Positions 1 to 7,367 of a stretch of DNA of 10,343 nucleotides are shown here, in pieces. A model generated the notes under the pieces. The model was not told the origin of the DNA. It searched no databases and saw nothing but the letters and a program-made list of their open reading frames with translations. Position numbers and translations under genes: made by a program. Every line of letters starts with the position of its first letter. Position 1 is the first letter of the stretch. This DNA is from Actinomycetes bacterium (lineage in GTDB: Bacteria > Actinomycetota > Actinomycetes > Propionibacteriales > Nocardioidaceae): positions 1-10,343 of the forward strand of contig JAKPAQ010000457.1 of assembly GCA_029779385.1 (NCBI GenBank), read 5' to 3'.

Positions 1-57
1 AGATTCACCTTCGCCGGCACTCGCACGGTCACCCTTGACAACACGCCCCCAACCTAG
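1..57 (+). CDS. Possible C-terminal tail of an unidentified gene (5' end outside window)
   Basis: Reading from base 1, frame 1 is open for 18 codons and closes with TAG at 55-57, giving a tail rich in Thr and Val that ends in the residues LDNTPPT. The 'TVTLDNTPPT' pattern resembles the strand-end sequence of secreted Ig-like or beta-sandwich domains, but 18 residues are too few to assign a family. The frame would converge on the hydrolase gene that ends at 99, leaving a 41-bp gap in which I see no convincing terminator (only a 3-bp GGG/CCC hairpin). It could equally be a chance open frame. No function is proposed. Confidence 0.3.
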   Translation, partial: RFTFAGTRTVTLDNTPPT

Positions 58-98
58 CGGCCCAACTCCGATTAGGGCAGTCCCGGCACCGAGTCGCC

Positions 99-1328
99 TC
101 ATCTGGCCACGGCCCAGACCACCTCAGTCATCGTGGCGATCGCGCTGGCGACGTCGCCTGCTCGCACGTCCTCGGCCGGGTGGTGACCGATTCCGTCGAC
201 CGAGCGAATCAACAACATTGCCACGTCGGTGATTGCGGCGAGCGCGCTCGCATCGTGGGCCGAGGTGGCCGCGAGCCGCAGCGGCTCATCCTCGCCAGTG
301 GTCTCCAGCGCTTCGCTCAAACAGTCCTGAAGCCAGCCGGAAAGATCTACCGCGGGCGCATCGTGGACTTGGCCCCACGCGGCGCGCAAACCGCGTTCGG
401 CCGCAATCGAGGCGACCGCAGCCGAGATCTGGGCCCACAACTCCTCCAGTTGCCTATCGCTGCGATGACGGACCTCGACGCTGAAGTCTGCGCGGCCGAC
501 GATCACATTCACCCCGCCGGGCAGCACGTTGATTTGGCCGACGGTCGCGGTGCCTTCGCTGCTGGCGGCCAGCCGGTCGATCTCGGCAATGGCCAAACTT
601 GCGCCGACTAGCGCGTCTTTTCGATCCCGGTGGGCGGTGCCGCCGCCATGTCGGGCCTCGCCAACGAGATTGACCACGTAGCGACGGACGCTTGCGGTTG
701 ACGTGACCACGCCAAGCGACTTACCCGCCGCTTCCAATACCGTCCCGGACTCAACGTGAGCCTCTAGGAAGCCGACGAGGTCTTGGGGTTGACGCGCCGC
801 CTCGCCAATTCGTCGCGGGTCTAGGCCCCACTGCCGGAACGCCTCGAGCACGGTTGCGCCCTGTTGATCTCGCAGGTCCCACCAATCGTCGTCCCATAGT
901 CCGGCCACCGCGCTGCTGCCCAGCATCGGCGTCGCGAACCTGGTGCCCTCGTGGTCGCTGAAACCGACGATCTCCAACGCGAACGGCAGTTCGTGAATTC
1001 GGTCCCGTAGGCCTTCGACAACTGCCAGCGCAACGGCCACCCCCAGCATTCCGTCGTAGCTGCCGCCGTCGGGAACCGTGTCGAGGTGTGACCCCAAAAC
1101 GAGGGCAGGTAGGCCAGGCTCGGCGCCTTCAATTCGGCCCCACTGGTTGCCGGCCGAATCAGTCCACGTCTGCATGCCCAGTTCGCGCAGCCAGCCCTCA
1201 ACGAGTTCGTTTGCCCCGCGATGCTGTGGCGTCAGGTAAGCCCGCTCAAGTCGACTGGGATGTGCGGAGAACCGGTTCAGGTATTCACACCGCGCCAGGG
1301 CTACGGTTGCGGCAATTTCTGCGGTCAC
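99..1328 (-). CDS. M20-family amidohydrolase (allantoate / N-carbamoyl-L-amino-acid hydrolase type)
   Basis: A 409-aa cytoplasmic zinc-dependent hydrolase of the hydantoinase/carbamoylase branch of peptidase family M20. These enzymes release ammonia and CO2 from N-carbamoyl groups (allantoate, ureidoglycolate, N-carbamoyl amino acids), and length and layout match AllC and L-carbamoylase. Visible metal-site residues are H81 and D83 in GSHLDTV, D92 in YDGMLG, E127 in FSDHEGTRF, H191 in EAHVESG and H382/H383 near the C-terminus. The dimerisation-lid motif that usually reads NHAGTTPM is RHGGGTAH here (H227). VNV at 273-275, RH at 287-288 and SAHDA at 356-360 match the substrate-binding positions of AllC. 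The residue before E127 is His126, where the family normally has the catalytic Glu. The start is GTG at 1326-1328, the only usual start codon before the conserved region; it has no recognisable Shine-Dalgarno and sits inside an inverted repeat. It lies 52 bp downstream of the HdeD-like gene and is possibly cotranscribed. No purine or pyrimidine catabolic neighbours are present, so the substrate is undetermined. Confidence 0.85.
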   Translation of the reverse strand: MTAEIAATVALARCEYLNRFSAHPSRLERAYLTPQHRGANELVEGWLRELGMQTWTDSAGNQWGRIEGAEPGLPALVLGSHLDTVPDGGSYDGMLGVAVALAVVEGLRDRIHELPFALEIVGFSDHEGTRFATPMLGSSAVAGLWDDDWWDLRDQQGATVLEAFRQWGLDPRRIGEAARQPQDLVGFLEAHVESGTVLEAAGKSLGVVTSTASVRRYVVNLVGEARHGGGTAHRDRKDALVGASLAIAEIDRLAASSEGTATVGQINVLPGGVNVIVGRADFSVEVRHRSDRQLEELWAQISAAVASIAAERGLRAAWGQVHDAPAVDLSGWLQDCLSEALETTGEDEPLRLAATSAHDASALAAITDVAMLLIRSVDGIGHHPAEDVRAGDVASAIATMTEVVWAVAR

Positions 1329-1341
1329 GCCGCAACCGTAG
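1301..1341 (-). promoter_or_regulatory. Perfect 13-bp inverted repeat around the hydrolase start codon
   Basis: CTACGGTTGCGGC at 1301-1313 is repeated as its exact reverse complement GCCGCAACCGTAG at 1329-1341, separated by 15 bases. In the minus-strand mRNA the first arm lies immediately 5' of the start codon and the GTG is the first triplet of the loop; the second arm encodes codons 6 to 10. It could be an RNA hairpin limiting translation initiation, a DNA operator for a dimeric regulator, or a terminator-like stem 40 nt past the HdeD-like stop (no T-tract follows on either side). The repeat is seen directly; the role is inferred. Confidence 0.6.
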
Positions 1342-1380
1342 AACAGTGATGTTTCAGCCGTGTTGACTGGACGCGCGGAA

Positions 1381-1947
1381 TCAGGCGAACGCGTTCTTTA
1401 TCGCCTTGCGTGCACCGAACGCGCCAAAGATCAACACGACGCCGTAAATCAGTGCGTAGATGCCGAGCACCAAGACGACCGTAGCCAATCCAGTTTTGGG
1501 GAAGGCGAAAAAGAAAACGCCCAACGAAACCGAAATTAGGCCAGAAATCAGCGTCCAGTACCAGCCCGGGTCGCCTTCGGACTTCAGACCGAACGAACCG
1601 AAGATGTGCAGCAGCCCAGACACCAGCGCCCAAGCAGCGATTAGCAAGAAGATCGCCACTGCGGCCGATTCCGGGTAGCGCATTGCAATAAAGCCCAAGA
1701 TGATGCCGATAAAGCCGTTGAACACGATCCAGCCCCATTGTGGGCCACGAAGCGCGAACCCAGCGACGATCGAAATCACGCCGTCGAGGAGGCAGAAGAT
1801 ACCGAAAATAAAGAGTAGGACTTTGAATGTCGAGACCGGCTGGAACAGCGCCAGCAGGCCAAAAACTGTCGCCACGATTCCTCGAGCAAGCAGGAACCAG
1901 AAGGTGATCTTCGCGAAGCTGGATATTGAATCTTCAATCGTCGTCAT
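1381..1947 (-). CDS. HdeD/DUF308 family six-helix membrane protein
   Basis: A 188-aa integral membrane protein. Roughly six hydrophobic segments can be read (about residues 12-36, 42-65, 69-88, 92-116, 126-146 and 150-174), separated by short polar loops. Small and aromatic residues (G, W, F) recur in a pairwise-repeated pattern, as is typical of the HdeD / DUF308 family (E. coli HdeD is acid-resistance associated). The N-terminus is cytoplasmic-like and acidic (IEDS) and the C-terminus is basic (ARKAIKN). No catalytic residues are visible and the biochemical role of actinobacterial members is unknown. The start is ATG at 1945-1947, preceded by AGGGTGA about 4 nt upstream, an acceptable Shine-Dalgarno. 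It lies 83 bp downstream of rsmA, beyond a palindrome, and 52 bp upstream of the M20 hydrolase, so it probably forms a separate small unit with that gene. Confidence 0.85.
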   Translation of the reverse strand: MTTIEDSISSFAKITFWFLLARGIVATVFGLLALFQPVSTFKVLLFIFGIFCLLDGVISIVAGFALRGPQWGWIVFNGFIGIILGFIAMRYPESAAVAIFLLIAAWALVSGLLHIFGSFGLKSEGDPGWYWTLISGLISVSLGVFFFAFPKTGLATVVLVLGIYALIYGVVLIFGAFGARKAIKNAFA

Positions 1948-2000
1948 AGCGTCACCCTAGGCCCGCCAGCACCAGCTGAGATTGATGCCCGCCCCCCACG

Positions 2001-2030
2001 ACTCGGCGTGTCGCTGGCGAGACGTCGAGT
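2001..2030 (-). terminator. Stem-loop directly after rsmA (terminator-like, no T-tract)
   Basis: An imperfect 30-bp palindrome: 13 of 15 base pairs are complementary, with outer arms ACTCG/CGAGT, inner arms TCGC/GCGA and a two-base centre. Its last base touches the rsmA stop codon (2031-2033). On the minus-strand transcript no run of U follows; the next bases are a G-rich run. U-poor stem-loops after operons are common in GC-rich actinobacteria. The structure is seen; a termination role is inferred. It would separate the rsmI-to-rsmA block from the HdeD-like gene. Confidence 0.45.
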
Positions 2031-2909
2031 TCAACGGTCCAAAGCAGCAGCGATTTGGCAGAACTGAGTGACCGACAACTGCTCGCCGCGGGACTTCGGG
2101 TCAACGCCAGCAGCACGCAGCGCCTGTTCGGCGGCGTCAGCGCTGCCAGCGAGATTGCTGAGCGCGGCGCGCAAGGTCTTGCGGCGTTGGGCGAAGGCCG
2201 CGTCGACTACCCGAAAGGCCTGGACTCGGTCGCCTGCCGGAGGTTCGCGGCGAGTCAGCGAAACCAAAACTGAATCGACGTTGGGGGCCGGCCAGAACAC
2301 GGACCTGCCTACGTTGCCGGCCAACCGGACGTCGGCATACCAAGCGGCCTTGACGCTCGGCACTCCGTAGGTTCGAGAGCCTGGCCCGGCCGCAAGCCGG
2401 TCACCGACCTCGGCCTGGACCATCACTAGCACCCGCTCCAGCGACTCGAACCGCTCCAAGAAATGCAACAGCACCGGAACTGAAACGTTGTAGGGCAAGT
2501 TCGCCACCAGCGCCGTCGGCGCAGGGCCCGGCAACTCGGTGACCCGAAGGGCGTCGGCTTGCACGAGAGAGAACTTCTCGGCCGCCGAACCAGCGAACTC
2601 GTTGATCGTTGACGGCAAAAGCCCAGCGAGAGTTTCGTCGATCTCCACCGCGGTGACGTGACTGGCACGATCCAATAGCGCCAGCGTCAGTGAGCCCAAG
2701 CCAGGACCAATCTCGACGACGACATCTTCTGCCCCGATGCCCGAAACATCGACTATCCGGCGAACCGTATTCGCGTCGATGACGAAGTTTTGGCCGCGCT
2801 GCTTGGTCGGGCGAACCCCGGCCGAGCCGGCGAGACGGCGGATATCAGTTGCACCGAGCAACCGAACGCCGTCAGCGCTGTTCAGCGCAAGCCCACCTTC
2901 GCCGCACAC
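2031..2909 (-). CDS. rsmA: 16S rRNA (adenine1518-N6/adenine1519-N6)-dimethyltransferase RsmA (KsgA)
   Basis: S-adenosylmethionine-dependent enzyme that dimethylates the two adjacent adenines of the helix 45 loop in 16S rRNA late in 30S assembly; its loss gives kasugamycin resistance. With a GTG start it is 292 aa, near the usual 260-300. Visible motifs are the substrate-side GQNFV at 39-43, SAM motif [11 protein letters not shown] at 64-73, acidic VEID at 88-91, the catalytic NLPYN at 137-141, [10 protein letters not shown] at 204-213 and FAQRRKTLR at 239-247. The open frame continues about 200 bases further into rpf, but that part is a shadow of the Rpf coding sequence. Start choice is open. 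GTG at 2907-2909 gives an N-terminus resembling the annotated mycobacterial KsgA ahead of the conserved RLLG..(D/E)IRRLA, with a 28-bp overlap with rpf but only a weak ribosome site. CTG at 2883-2885 overlaps the rpf stop as CTGA and is preceded by AAGGTGGG with a 6-nt spacer. It is the last gene of the rsmI-metG-tatD-rpf-rsmA block, translationally linked to rpf. The ispE gene that often follows is absent. Confidence 0.95.
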   Translation of the reverse strand: MCGEGGLALNSADGVRLLGATDIRRLAGSAGVRPTKQRGQNFVIDANTVRRIVDVSGIGAEDVVVEIGPGLGSLTLALLDRASHVTAVEIDETLAGLLPSTINEFAGSAAEKFSLVQADALRVTELPGPAPTALVANLPYNVSVPVLLHFLERFESLERVLVMVQAEVGDRLAAGPGSRTYGVPSVKAAWYADVRLAGNVGRSVFWPAPNVDSVLVSLTRREPPAGDRVQAFRVVDAAFAQRRKTLRAALSNLAGSADAAEQALRAAGVDPKSRGEQLSVTQFCQIAAALDR

Positions 2910-3988
2910 GACCACTGACCCCAACCGGAACGCTTCTGCAGGATTTTGGCGTGCTTGATCTGAACCGCTTTGCTGTTCTCGTGCGGGTAACCCGTACCGC
3001 CCACGCTGCGCCAAGTTGCGAGCGAGAATTGCAGGCCACCGTAGTAGCCGTTGCCCGTGTTGATGCTCCAGTTGCCACCGGATTCGCACTTGGCAATCCG
3101 ATCCCAAACTCCACCGTCGACGGTGTTTGGATCCTTCGTGCCACGCTTTTGAACCTCGGCGATTGGCTTGCGGATGGAACTGCGCGAGATGACTCGCGTC
3201 TCGCGGATCTTGCCATCGGCAAGGATCATCTCCACCTTGGCCCGGTCGGCGCCGTCTTTACCTTCGCGAACGACCTCGGTGTCGCCTTTGTACATGGCTT
3301 TGTCGTCGGTGAAAGTCACTTCGTGATCGACGCTGAGCGTCTGCATCTTGGTGACCTTCTCGATCCGAACGACTCGCAGTTTCTGCCCGGCCTTCAGGTA
3401 GGAACCCAAGCCAGGCTTGACCTCGTCGATTTTGCCGACAGCAATGTTGGCTTGCTTCAGCAACGACTGGACCGTCGGCGCAGCGGTCTTAAACGACCTG
3501 GTCTTGCCGTCCACTCGCAACGTCACCGTCTTCGGGTTGCTGACTACCAGGCTGTTTCCGTCGAGGCCAAGTCGTTCATCTAGGGCCATCGACAAGTGCG
3601 CGCCGGCCTGCGGCTTCACTCCGAGTGCGTTGAGGGCGTCAGCGACGTCAACTTCGTGAACCGTGCGCTGGCTGATCTTGCCGTCGACCACCAAGGTCAC
3701 GGCTTTGGCGTGACGGACCGTAACCAGATCGCCGGCGTCGAGGTCAGTTGCCTTTGCCGGGCTGACGCGGGTCTGGTCGGCCAACGCGACCTTGCTTTCG
3801 GCGAGCAATTCGCCGACCGACTCGCTTTGGGTTCGCACCGCTACCACGGTGCCGTCGACATCAAGTTGAACCAACTTGTCGTAGGTCGACGCATTAACAA
3901 TTCCACCGAGGGCAACCACAAAACCAGTGGTCACCAAGCCCATCAGGACCGTGCTCTTTGCGGTTACTTCAGGTAACAAACGGGGCAC
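2882..3988 (-). CDS. rpfB: RpfB-type resuscitation-promoting factor (DUF348 x3, G5, transglycosylase-like domain)
   Basis: A secreted or membrane-tethered peptidoglycan hydrolase that cleaves glycan strands and promotes regrowth of dormant cells; 368 aa, as in RpfB. Order of parts: a basic N-terminus with a hydrophobic segment at about 13-31 and a possible signal peptidase site after VNA (31-33); three DUF348 repeats beginning near LDVDG (42-46), LVVDG (99-103) and LRVDG (157-161); a G5 domain at about 207-285; and the catalytic RPF domain from about 290 to the end. The catalytic Glu is E302 in CESGGNW. C301 and C361 sit where the RpfB fold has its disulfide, and GYYGGLQF and SGWGQWSC are typical. 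Unlike M. tuberculosis RpfB there is no N-terminal Cys, hence no lipobox. The start is GTG at 3986-3988 with GAGGT at 3994-3998. It lies 73 bp after tatD, a gap that could hold a promoter, though I see no clear -35/-10 pair. Its 3' end overlaps rsmA. Confidence 0.95.
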   Translation of the reverse strand: MPRLLPEVTAKSTVLMGLVTTGFVVALGGIVNASTYDKLVQLDVDGTVVAVRTQSESVGELLAESKVALADQTRVSPAKATDLDAGDLVTVRHAKAVTLVVDGKISQRTVHEVDVADALNALGVKPQAGAHLSMALDERLGLDGNSLVVSNPKTVTLRVDGKTRSFKTAAPTVQSLLKQANIAVGKIDEVKPGLGSYLKAGQKLRVVRIEKVTKMQTLSVDHEVTFTDDKAMYKGDTEVVREGKDGADRAKVEMILADGKIRETRVISRSSIRKPIAEVQKRGTKDPNTVDGGVWDRIAKCESGGNWSINTGNGYYGGLQFSLATWRSVGGTGYPHENSKAVQIKHAKILQKRSGWGQWSCAAKVGLR

Positions 3989-4061
3989 AAACTACCTCAA
4001 TGCTGGGAAACACAACTTATCCACCATGCGTGACGAACGCTTGGATTTCAAATCAAGTGGC

Positions 4062-4916
4062 TCAAGACACACTAGCCACTCGGGTGGGCCAGCGTCCCCC
4101 AAATGCCCGATCTGTGTTCTGGTCGATTGCCTCACACAGGGACTTCAACTCCACGTTTAGCTGCTCAGCGATGAAGCGAACTGTGTTCGGGATGAGGAAG
4201 GACGCGTTCGGTTTGCCCCGATCCGGCATCGGCGTCAGGAACGGCGCATCGGTCTCAACGAGGATCCGATCGAGCGGGGTTACCGCCAGCGCTTCGCGCA
4301 GGTTTTCGGCGTTCTTGAAGGTGACCGTGCCGGCGAACGACAGGTACGCCCCACGGGCGAGGCACTCGCGGGCAAACGGTGCGTCGCCGCTGAAACAGTG
4401 CATGACTACCCGGTCAGGAACGCCCTCGTCGTCAAGCACTCGCAAAACGTCGGCGTGTGCATCCCGGTCGTGAATTACCAAGGTTCGGTCGTGGCGCTTC
4501 GCGATCTGAATATGGGCGCGGAAGCTAACTTCTTGGGCCGGGCGGCCGTCTTGGCCAGTGCGGAAGTAGTCCAGACCCGTCTCGCCCACGGCCCGAACGT
4601 GCGGGTCGGCCGCCAGTTCGTCGATCTGCGCTAGATCAGCGTCCAGCGTCTGACTGCGGGCCGCGTCGTTGGGGTGCATGGCAACTGCGGCCACGATGCT
4701 CGGTTCGGCCGTGGCTGCTGCCACTGCCCAGCGCGAACTTTCTAGGTCGCAACCGACCTGAACTATTCGAGTGACTCCAACGGCGGCCGCCCGATCGAGC
4801 GCCTCGCTAAGCGGAATCAGCGATCCGCCCGCCGGGTGATCGAGGTGGCAGTGGTTGTCCACTACCGGCGATGGCAGTGCCGCTGGCGCGTCCGGCCAGC
4901 CCTCAGTGAAGGTCAC
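4062..4916 (-). CDS. tatD: TatD-family metal-dependent deoxyribonuclease
   Basis: A 284-aa amidohydrolase-fold TIM-barrel hydrolase; TatD/YcfH proteins act as Mg-dependent 3'-5' exonucleases or DNA repair and turnover nucleases. Visible metal ligands and signatures are HCH (H22, H24) in VDNHCHLDHP, E112 in AVGETGLDYF, H149 in LVIHDRDA, H173 in MHCFSG and D223 in LVETDAPFLTP, followed by RGKPN at 233-237. All expected residues are present, so it should be active. The frame stays open further upstream inside metG, but the start chosen is GTG at 4914-4916, which forms the four-base GTGA overlap with the metG stop and gives the usual family length. This indicates translational coupling to metG. 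The metG-tatD-rpfB-rsmA order is conserved in actinobacteria. D-aminoacyl-tRNA deacylase activity has been suggested for some relatives, but nothing here distinguishes that. Confidence 0.95.
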   Translation of the reverse strand: MTFTEGWPDAPAALPSPVVDNHCHLDHPAGGSLIPLSEALDRAAAVGVTRIVQVGCDLESSRWAVAAATAEPSIVAAVAMHPNDAARSQTLDADLAQIDELAADPHVRAVGETGLDYFRTGQDGRPAQEVSFRAHIQIAKRHDRTLVIHDRDAHADVLRVLDDEGVPDRVVMHCFSGDAPFARECLARGAYLSFAGTVTFKNAENLREALAVTPLDRILVETDAPFLTPMPDRGKPNASFLIPNTVRFIAEQLNVELKSLCEAIDQNTDRAFGGRWPTRVASVS

Positions 4917-6493
4917 GACTCGGCGAGGTCGATCCGCGGGAACAGCGACGGCACCTTGGTGATCAGGGCGCCCGGCTTCAGCTGCCCCCACTCGGCCACC
5001 GCGTCGATCCGCTGAGAGGCGAGCGCACCAAGTTCTGCTTCGGCGCCAAGAGACTGCCACAACGAAGCACTCGCCTTGGGCATCACCGGGTTCAGCGTGA
5101 CTGCGAGCACCCGAAGGCCCTCAGCGGTCGTGTTCAAGATGGTGCCCAGTCGTTCGCGCTGCGACTCGTCCTTGGCGACCGCCCAAGGCTGCTGCTCGGT
5201 GATGTAGAGGTTCAGCGCGTCGACGATCTGCCAGATCGCCGCCAGCGCGTCTTGGGGGGCGAGCCGTTCGATCGCCTCGTCGGCTTGAGCGACCGAGTTG
5301 CGCACGGTGGCCACGATCGCGTCCTCAGCCTCAGTTAGTTCGGCCGCGGCCGGCAGTTCGCCGTCGAAGTATTTGCCGATCATCGCCGCCACTCGCGACG
5401 CCAAGTTGCCGAACCCGTTGGCCAACTCCGCGTGGTAGCGCGCGCCGATGTCCTCCCACGAAATCGAGCCGTCCGAGCCGAAGGTCAGCGCCCGACTAAA
5501 GTAGTAGCGGTACGCGTCCGAGCCGAACGTGTCGACGATCTGCGTCGGGTGGATGCCGTTGGCTTTGCTCTTGCTCATCTTCTGTCCACCGACCAGCAAC
5601 CAGCCGTGCGCGAACACCCGGTGCGGCACCTGCAGGCCAGCGGCCATCAGCAGCGCCGGCCAGATCACCGCGTGGAAGCGCGCGATGTCTTTGCCGACGA
5701 AGTGGATGTCGGCTGGCCATAGTTCTTCGAACTGTTCGTTGTCGACGCCGTAACCGGCGGCGGTCACGTAGTTGAGCAGCGCTTCGATCCACACGTACAT
5801 GACGTGGGTTTCGTCCCACGGCAACGGGATGCCCCAGTCGAAGGTCGAGCGCGAAATCGACAAGTCCTTCAACCCACCACTGACGAACGAGATGACTTCG
5901 TTGCGTGCCGATTCTGGCTGGATGAAATCTGGGCGCTCCTCGTAGAGGGCCAGCAGTTTGTCGGCGTATTTCGACAGCGGAAAGAAGTAGTTGTCTTCGG
6001 TGACGTGCTCAAGCCGCGAACCGTCGAGGGTGGAGATCTTGAAACCCTCGTCGTCGCCTTCGCCGTCGGTCACGTACTCGTCGGCGACGAACTCTTCGGA
6101 GCCAACGCTGTACCAGCCGGAGAACTCGCCGCGATAGACCTCGCCGCGATCGTGCAGGTCCTGCCAGAACGCTTGCGCGCCGGCCTCGTGGCGCGGCTCG
6201 GTCGTGCGGATGAAGTCGTCGTTTGAGGCGTCGATGGTTTGCAGCATCGGCAGCCATTCGTTGGCCACCAGTCGATCGACCCACTCTTGGGGCGAGACGT
6301 TGTTTGCTTCTGCTTTGCGCAGGACCTTCTGACCGTGTTCGTCGACGCCGGTAAGGAACCGCACCTGCTCACCGCGTTGACGATGCCAGCGAGCGACCAC
6401 GTCGGCGATCGTGGTGGTGTAGCCGTGCCCAATATGGGGGGCATCGTTCACGTAGTAGATCGGCGTGGTGACGTAAAAGGTGGAGTCAGGCAC
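4913..6493 (-). CDS. metG: Methionyl-tRNA synthetase
   Basis: A class I aminoacyl-tRNA synthetase that charges tRNA-Met, including initiator tRNA, in the cytoplasm. With the start at GTG 6491-6493 it is 526 aa, matching the short actinobacterial MetRS (mycobacterial enzyme about 520 aa). The N-terminus reads FYVTTPIYYVNDAPHIGHGY with the HIGH motif at 20-23; GVDEHGQK follows at 49-56 and the KMSKS loop at 305-309. The connective-peptide region (about 120-150, GWYSVGSEEF) has none of the CxxC zinc knuckles found in the E. coli type. There is no C-terminal tRNA-binding (Trbp111-like) extension. The frame remains open upstream to 6631, but that part overlaps rsmI and lacks family similarity; the Shine-Dalgarno for the chosen GTG is weak (GGGGT). 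It lies 32 bp after rsmI and overlaps tatD by four bases. Confidence 0.97.
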   Translation of the reverse strand: MPDSTFYVTTPIYYVNDAPHIGHGYTTTIADVVARWHRQRGEQVRFLTGVDEHGQKVLRKAEANNVSPQEWVDRLVANEWLPMLQTIDASNDDFIRTTEPRHEAGAQAFWQDLHDRGEVYRGEFSGWYSVGSEEFVADEYVTDGEGDDEGFKISTLDGSRLEHVTEDNYFFPLSKYADKLLALYEERPDFIQPESARNEVISFVSGGLKDLSISRSTFDWGIPLPWDETHVMYVWIEALLNYVTAAGYGVDNEQFEELWPADIHFVGKDIARFHAVIWPALLMAAGLQVPHRVFAHGWLLVGGQKMSKSKANGIHPTQIVDTFGSDAYRYYFSRALTFGSDGSISWEDIGARYHAELANGFGNLASRVAAMIGKYFDGELPAAAELTEAEDAIVATVRNSVAQADEAIERLAPQDALAAIWQIVDALNLYITEQQPWAVAKDESQRERLGTILNTTAEGLRVLAVTLNPVMPKASASLWQSLGAEAELGALASQRIDAVAEWGQLKPGALITKVPSLFPRIDLAES

Positions 6494-6525
6494 GCACCCC
6501 AGTCTAGGCGGCCACACCGACCGCT

Positions 6526-7362
6526 TCAGTGCCGCGGCAGATGCGCGGCGGCGTAGACAACTTTGCGGGCCATCCCGGTCTGTCGAGCGACCTCGGCGAT
6601 CGCGTCCTTTCGGCTGAGCCCGGCCGCGCATTCTTCCTCAACTAGAGCCGCCAACGCTGGCTCGTCGAGGTCGACTTGGGCAGCGGGTTCGGCGCCGGCG
6701 ACCACGATCGTGATTTCCCCGCGCACTCGGTCGCCGTCGCCTGACCAGGCGGCCAGTTCGGCCAAGGAGTCGCGAACCACTTCCTCGTGGGTCTTGGTCA
6801 ATTCGCGACAGACCGCGGCGCGCCTAGTCGGCCCGAAGGCTTCGGCCATCGCCGCCAGCGTCACCGCGGTGCGGTGTGGCGACTCGAAGAAAACCATGGT
6901 GCGTTGTTCTTCGGCTAGTGCGCCCAACGCTCGGGACCGTTCGCCGGCTTTTCGCGGCAAGAAACCTTCGAAGCAGAACCGATCGACCCCAAGACCCGAA
7001 ACCGCCAGCGCAGTCAACACCGCCGACGGGCCAGGCACGGCAGTCACCCGAATGTCTTCGGCAACTGCGGCGGCCACGATCCGGTAGCCGGGATCTGAAA
7101 CGCTCGGCATGCCCGCGTCGGTGACTAGGACCACGGTTTGCCCGTCTCGCAGGTGCGCGAGCAGATCGAGCGTGCGTTCGGTTTCGTTGCCTTCGAAGTA
7201 GGAAACGACTCGCGCGGTGACTTCAATCCCTAAATCGGCGACAAGGCGACGGAACCTGCGAGTGTCCTCGGCCGCGATGACATCAGCATCGACCAGCACC
7301 TGCGCCAGTCGGTTTGGGGCATCTTCTGGTCTCCCGATGGGTGTCCCGGCGAGTATCAGCAC
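6526..7362 (-). CDS. rsmI: 16S rRNA (cytidine1402-2'-O)-methyltransferase RsmI
   Basis: A SAM-dependent tetrapyrrole-methylase-fold enzyme that 2'-O-methylates C1402 in the 30S P site and so tunes start-codon fidelity. Its 278 aa is the usual length. The signatures are all present: LAGTPIG at 4-10, AAEDTRR at 30-36, [13 protein letters not shown] at 80-92 (the SAM-binding loop), [11 protein letters not shown] at 109-119, FEGFLPRK at 131-138, FFESPHR at 158-164 and [10 protein letters not shown] at 185-194. The C-terminal helix with [10 protein letters not shown] (250-259) is the usual RsmI C-domain. The start is GTG at 7360-7362; no earlier ATG/GTG/TTG seems available in frame, and a GGAGG immediately touches it. 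It is the first gene of the minus-strand block and is divergent from pmt, as in mycobacteria. Confidence 0.96.
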   Translation of the reverse strand: MLILAGTPIGRPEDAPNRLAQVLVDADVIAAEDTRRFRRLVADLGIEVTARVVSYFEGNETERTLDLLAHLRDGQTVVLVTDAGMPSVSDPGYRIVAAAVAEDIRVTAVPGPSAVLTALAVSGLGVDRFCFEGFLPRKAGERSRALGALAEEQRTMVFFESPHRTAVTLAAMAEAFGPTRRAAVCRELTKTHEEVVRDSLAELAAWSGDGDRVRGEITIVVAGAEPAAQVDLDEPALAALVEEECAAGLSRKDAIAEVARQTGMARKVVYAAAHLPRH

Positions 7363-7367
7363 CCTCC
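7363..7367 (-). promoter_or_regulatory. GGAGG touching the rsmI start codon
   Basis: A strong Shine-Dalgarno core (GGAGG on the minus strand) directly precedes the GTG with no spacer, whereas 5-9 nt is normal. Either initiation uses a slightly downstream codon, the message is leaderless with the GGAGG coincidental, or the spacing is tolerated. No better in-frame start is visible because the conserved LAGTPIG begins three codons later. Confidence 0.4.

Noticed and set aside
58..98. Bidirectional terminator between the first frame and the hydrolase gene
   Set aside because: Only a 3-bp GGG/CCC hairpin and no T-tract could be found.
2910..3107. N-terminal extension of rsmA to an ATG at 3107
   Set aside because: It would overlap rpf by more than 220 bp in the region coding the conserved catalytic Rpf domain; the extra residues show no similarity to RsmA and exceed the family length.
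2849..3583. Long plus-strand open frame (244 codons) antisense to rpf
   Set aside because: It lies wholly opposite the well-supported rpf and rsmA genes; long antisense frames are common in GC-rich DNA. No family motif, membrane segment or ribosome site supports it.
3989..4061. Promoter or riboswitch upstream of rpf
   Set aside because: TTGATT and GATAAG are present but are about 29 bp apart, too far for a sigma-70 pair, and the 73-bp gap is too short and unstructured for the c-di-AMP riboswitch that precedes some actinobacterial rpf genes.
4917..5060. N-terminal extension of tatD to 5060
   Set aside because: It lies inside the metG C-terminus; the GTGA stop-start overlap and normal TatD length favour the start at 4916.
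6494..6631. N-terminal extension of metG to 6631
   Set aside because: It overlaps the conserved C-domain of rsmI; the extra residues are Arg-rich and low in similarity, and MetRS proteins start just before FYVTTPIYY.
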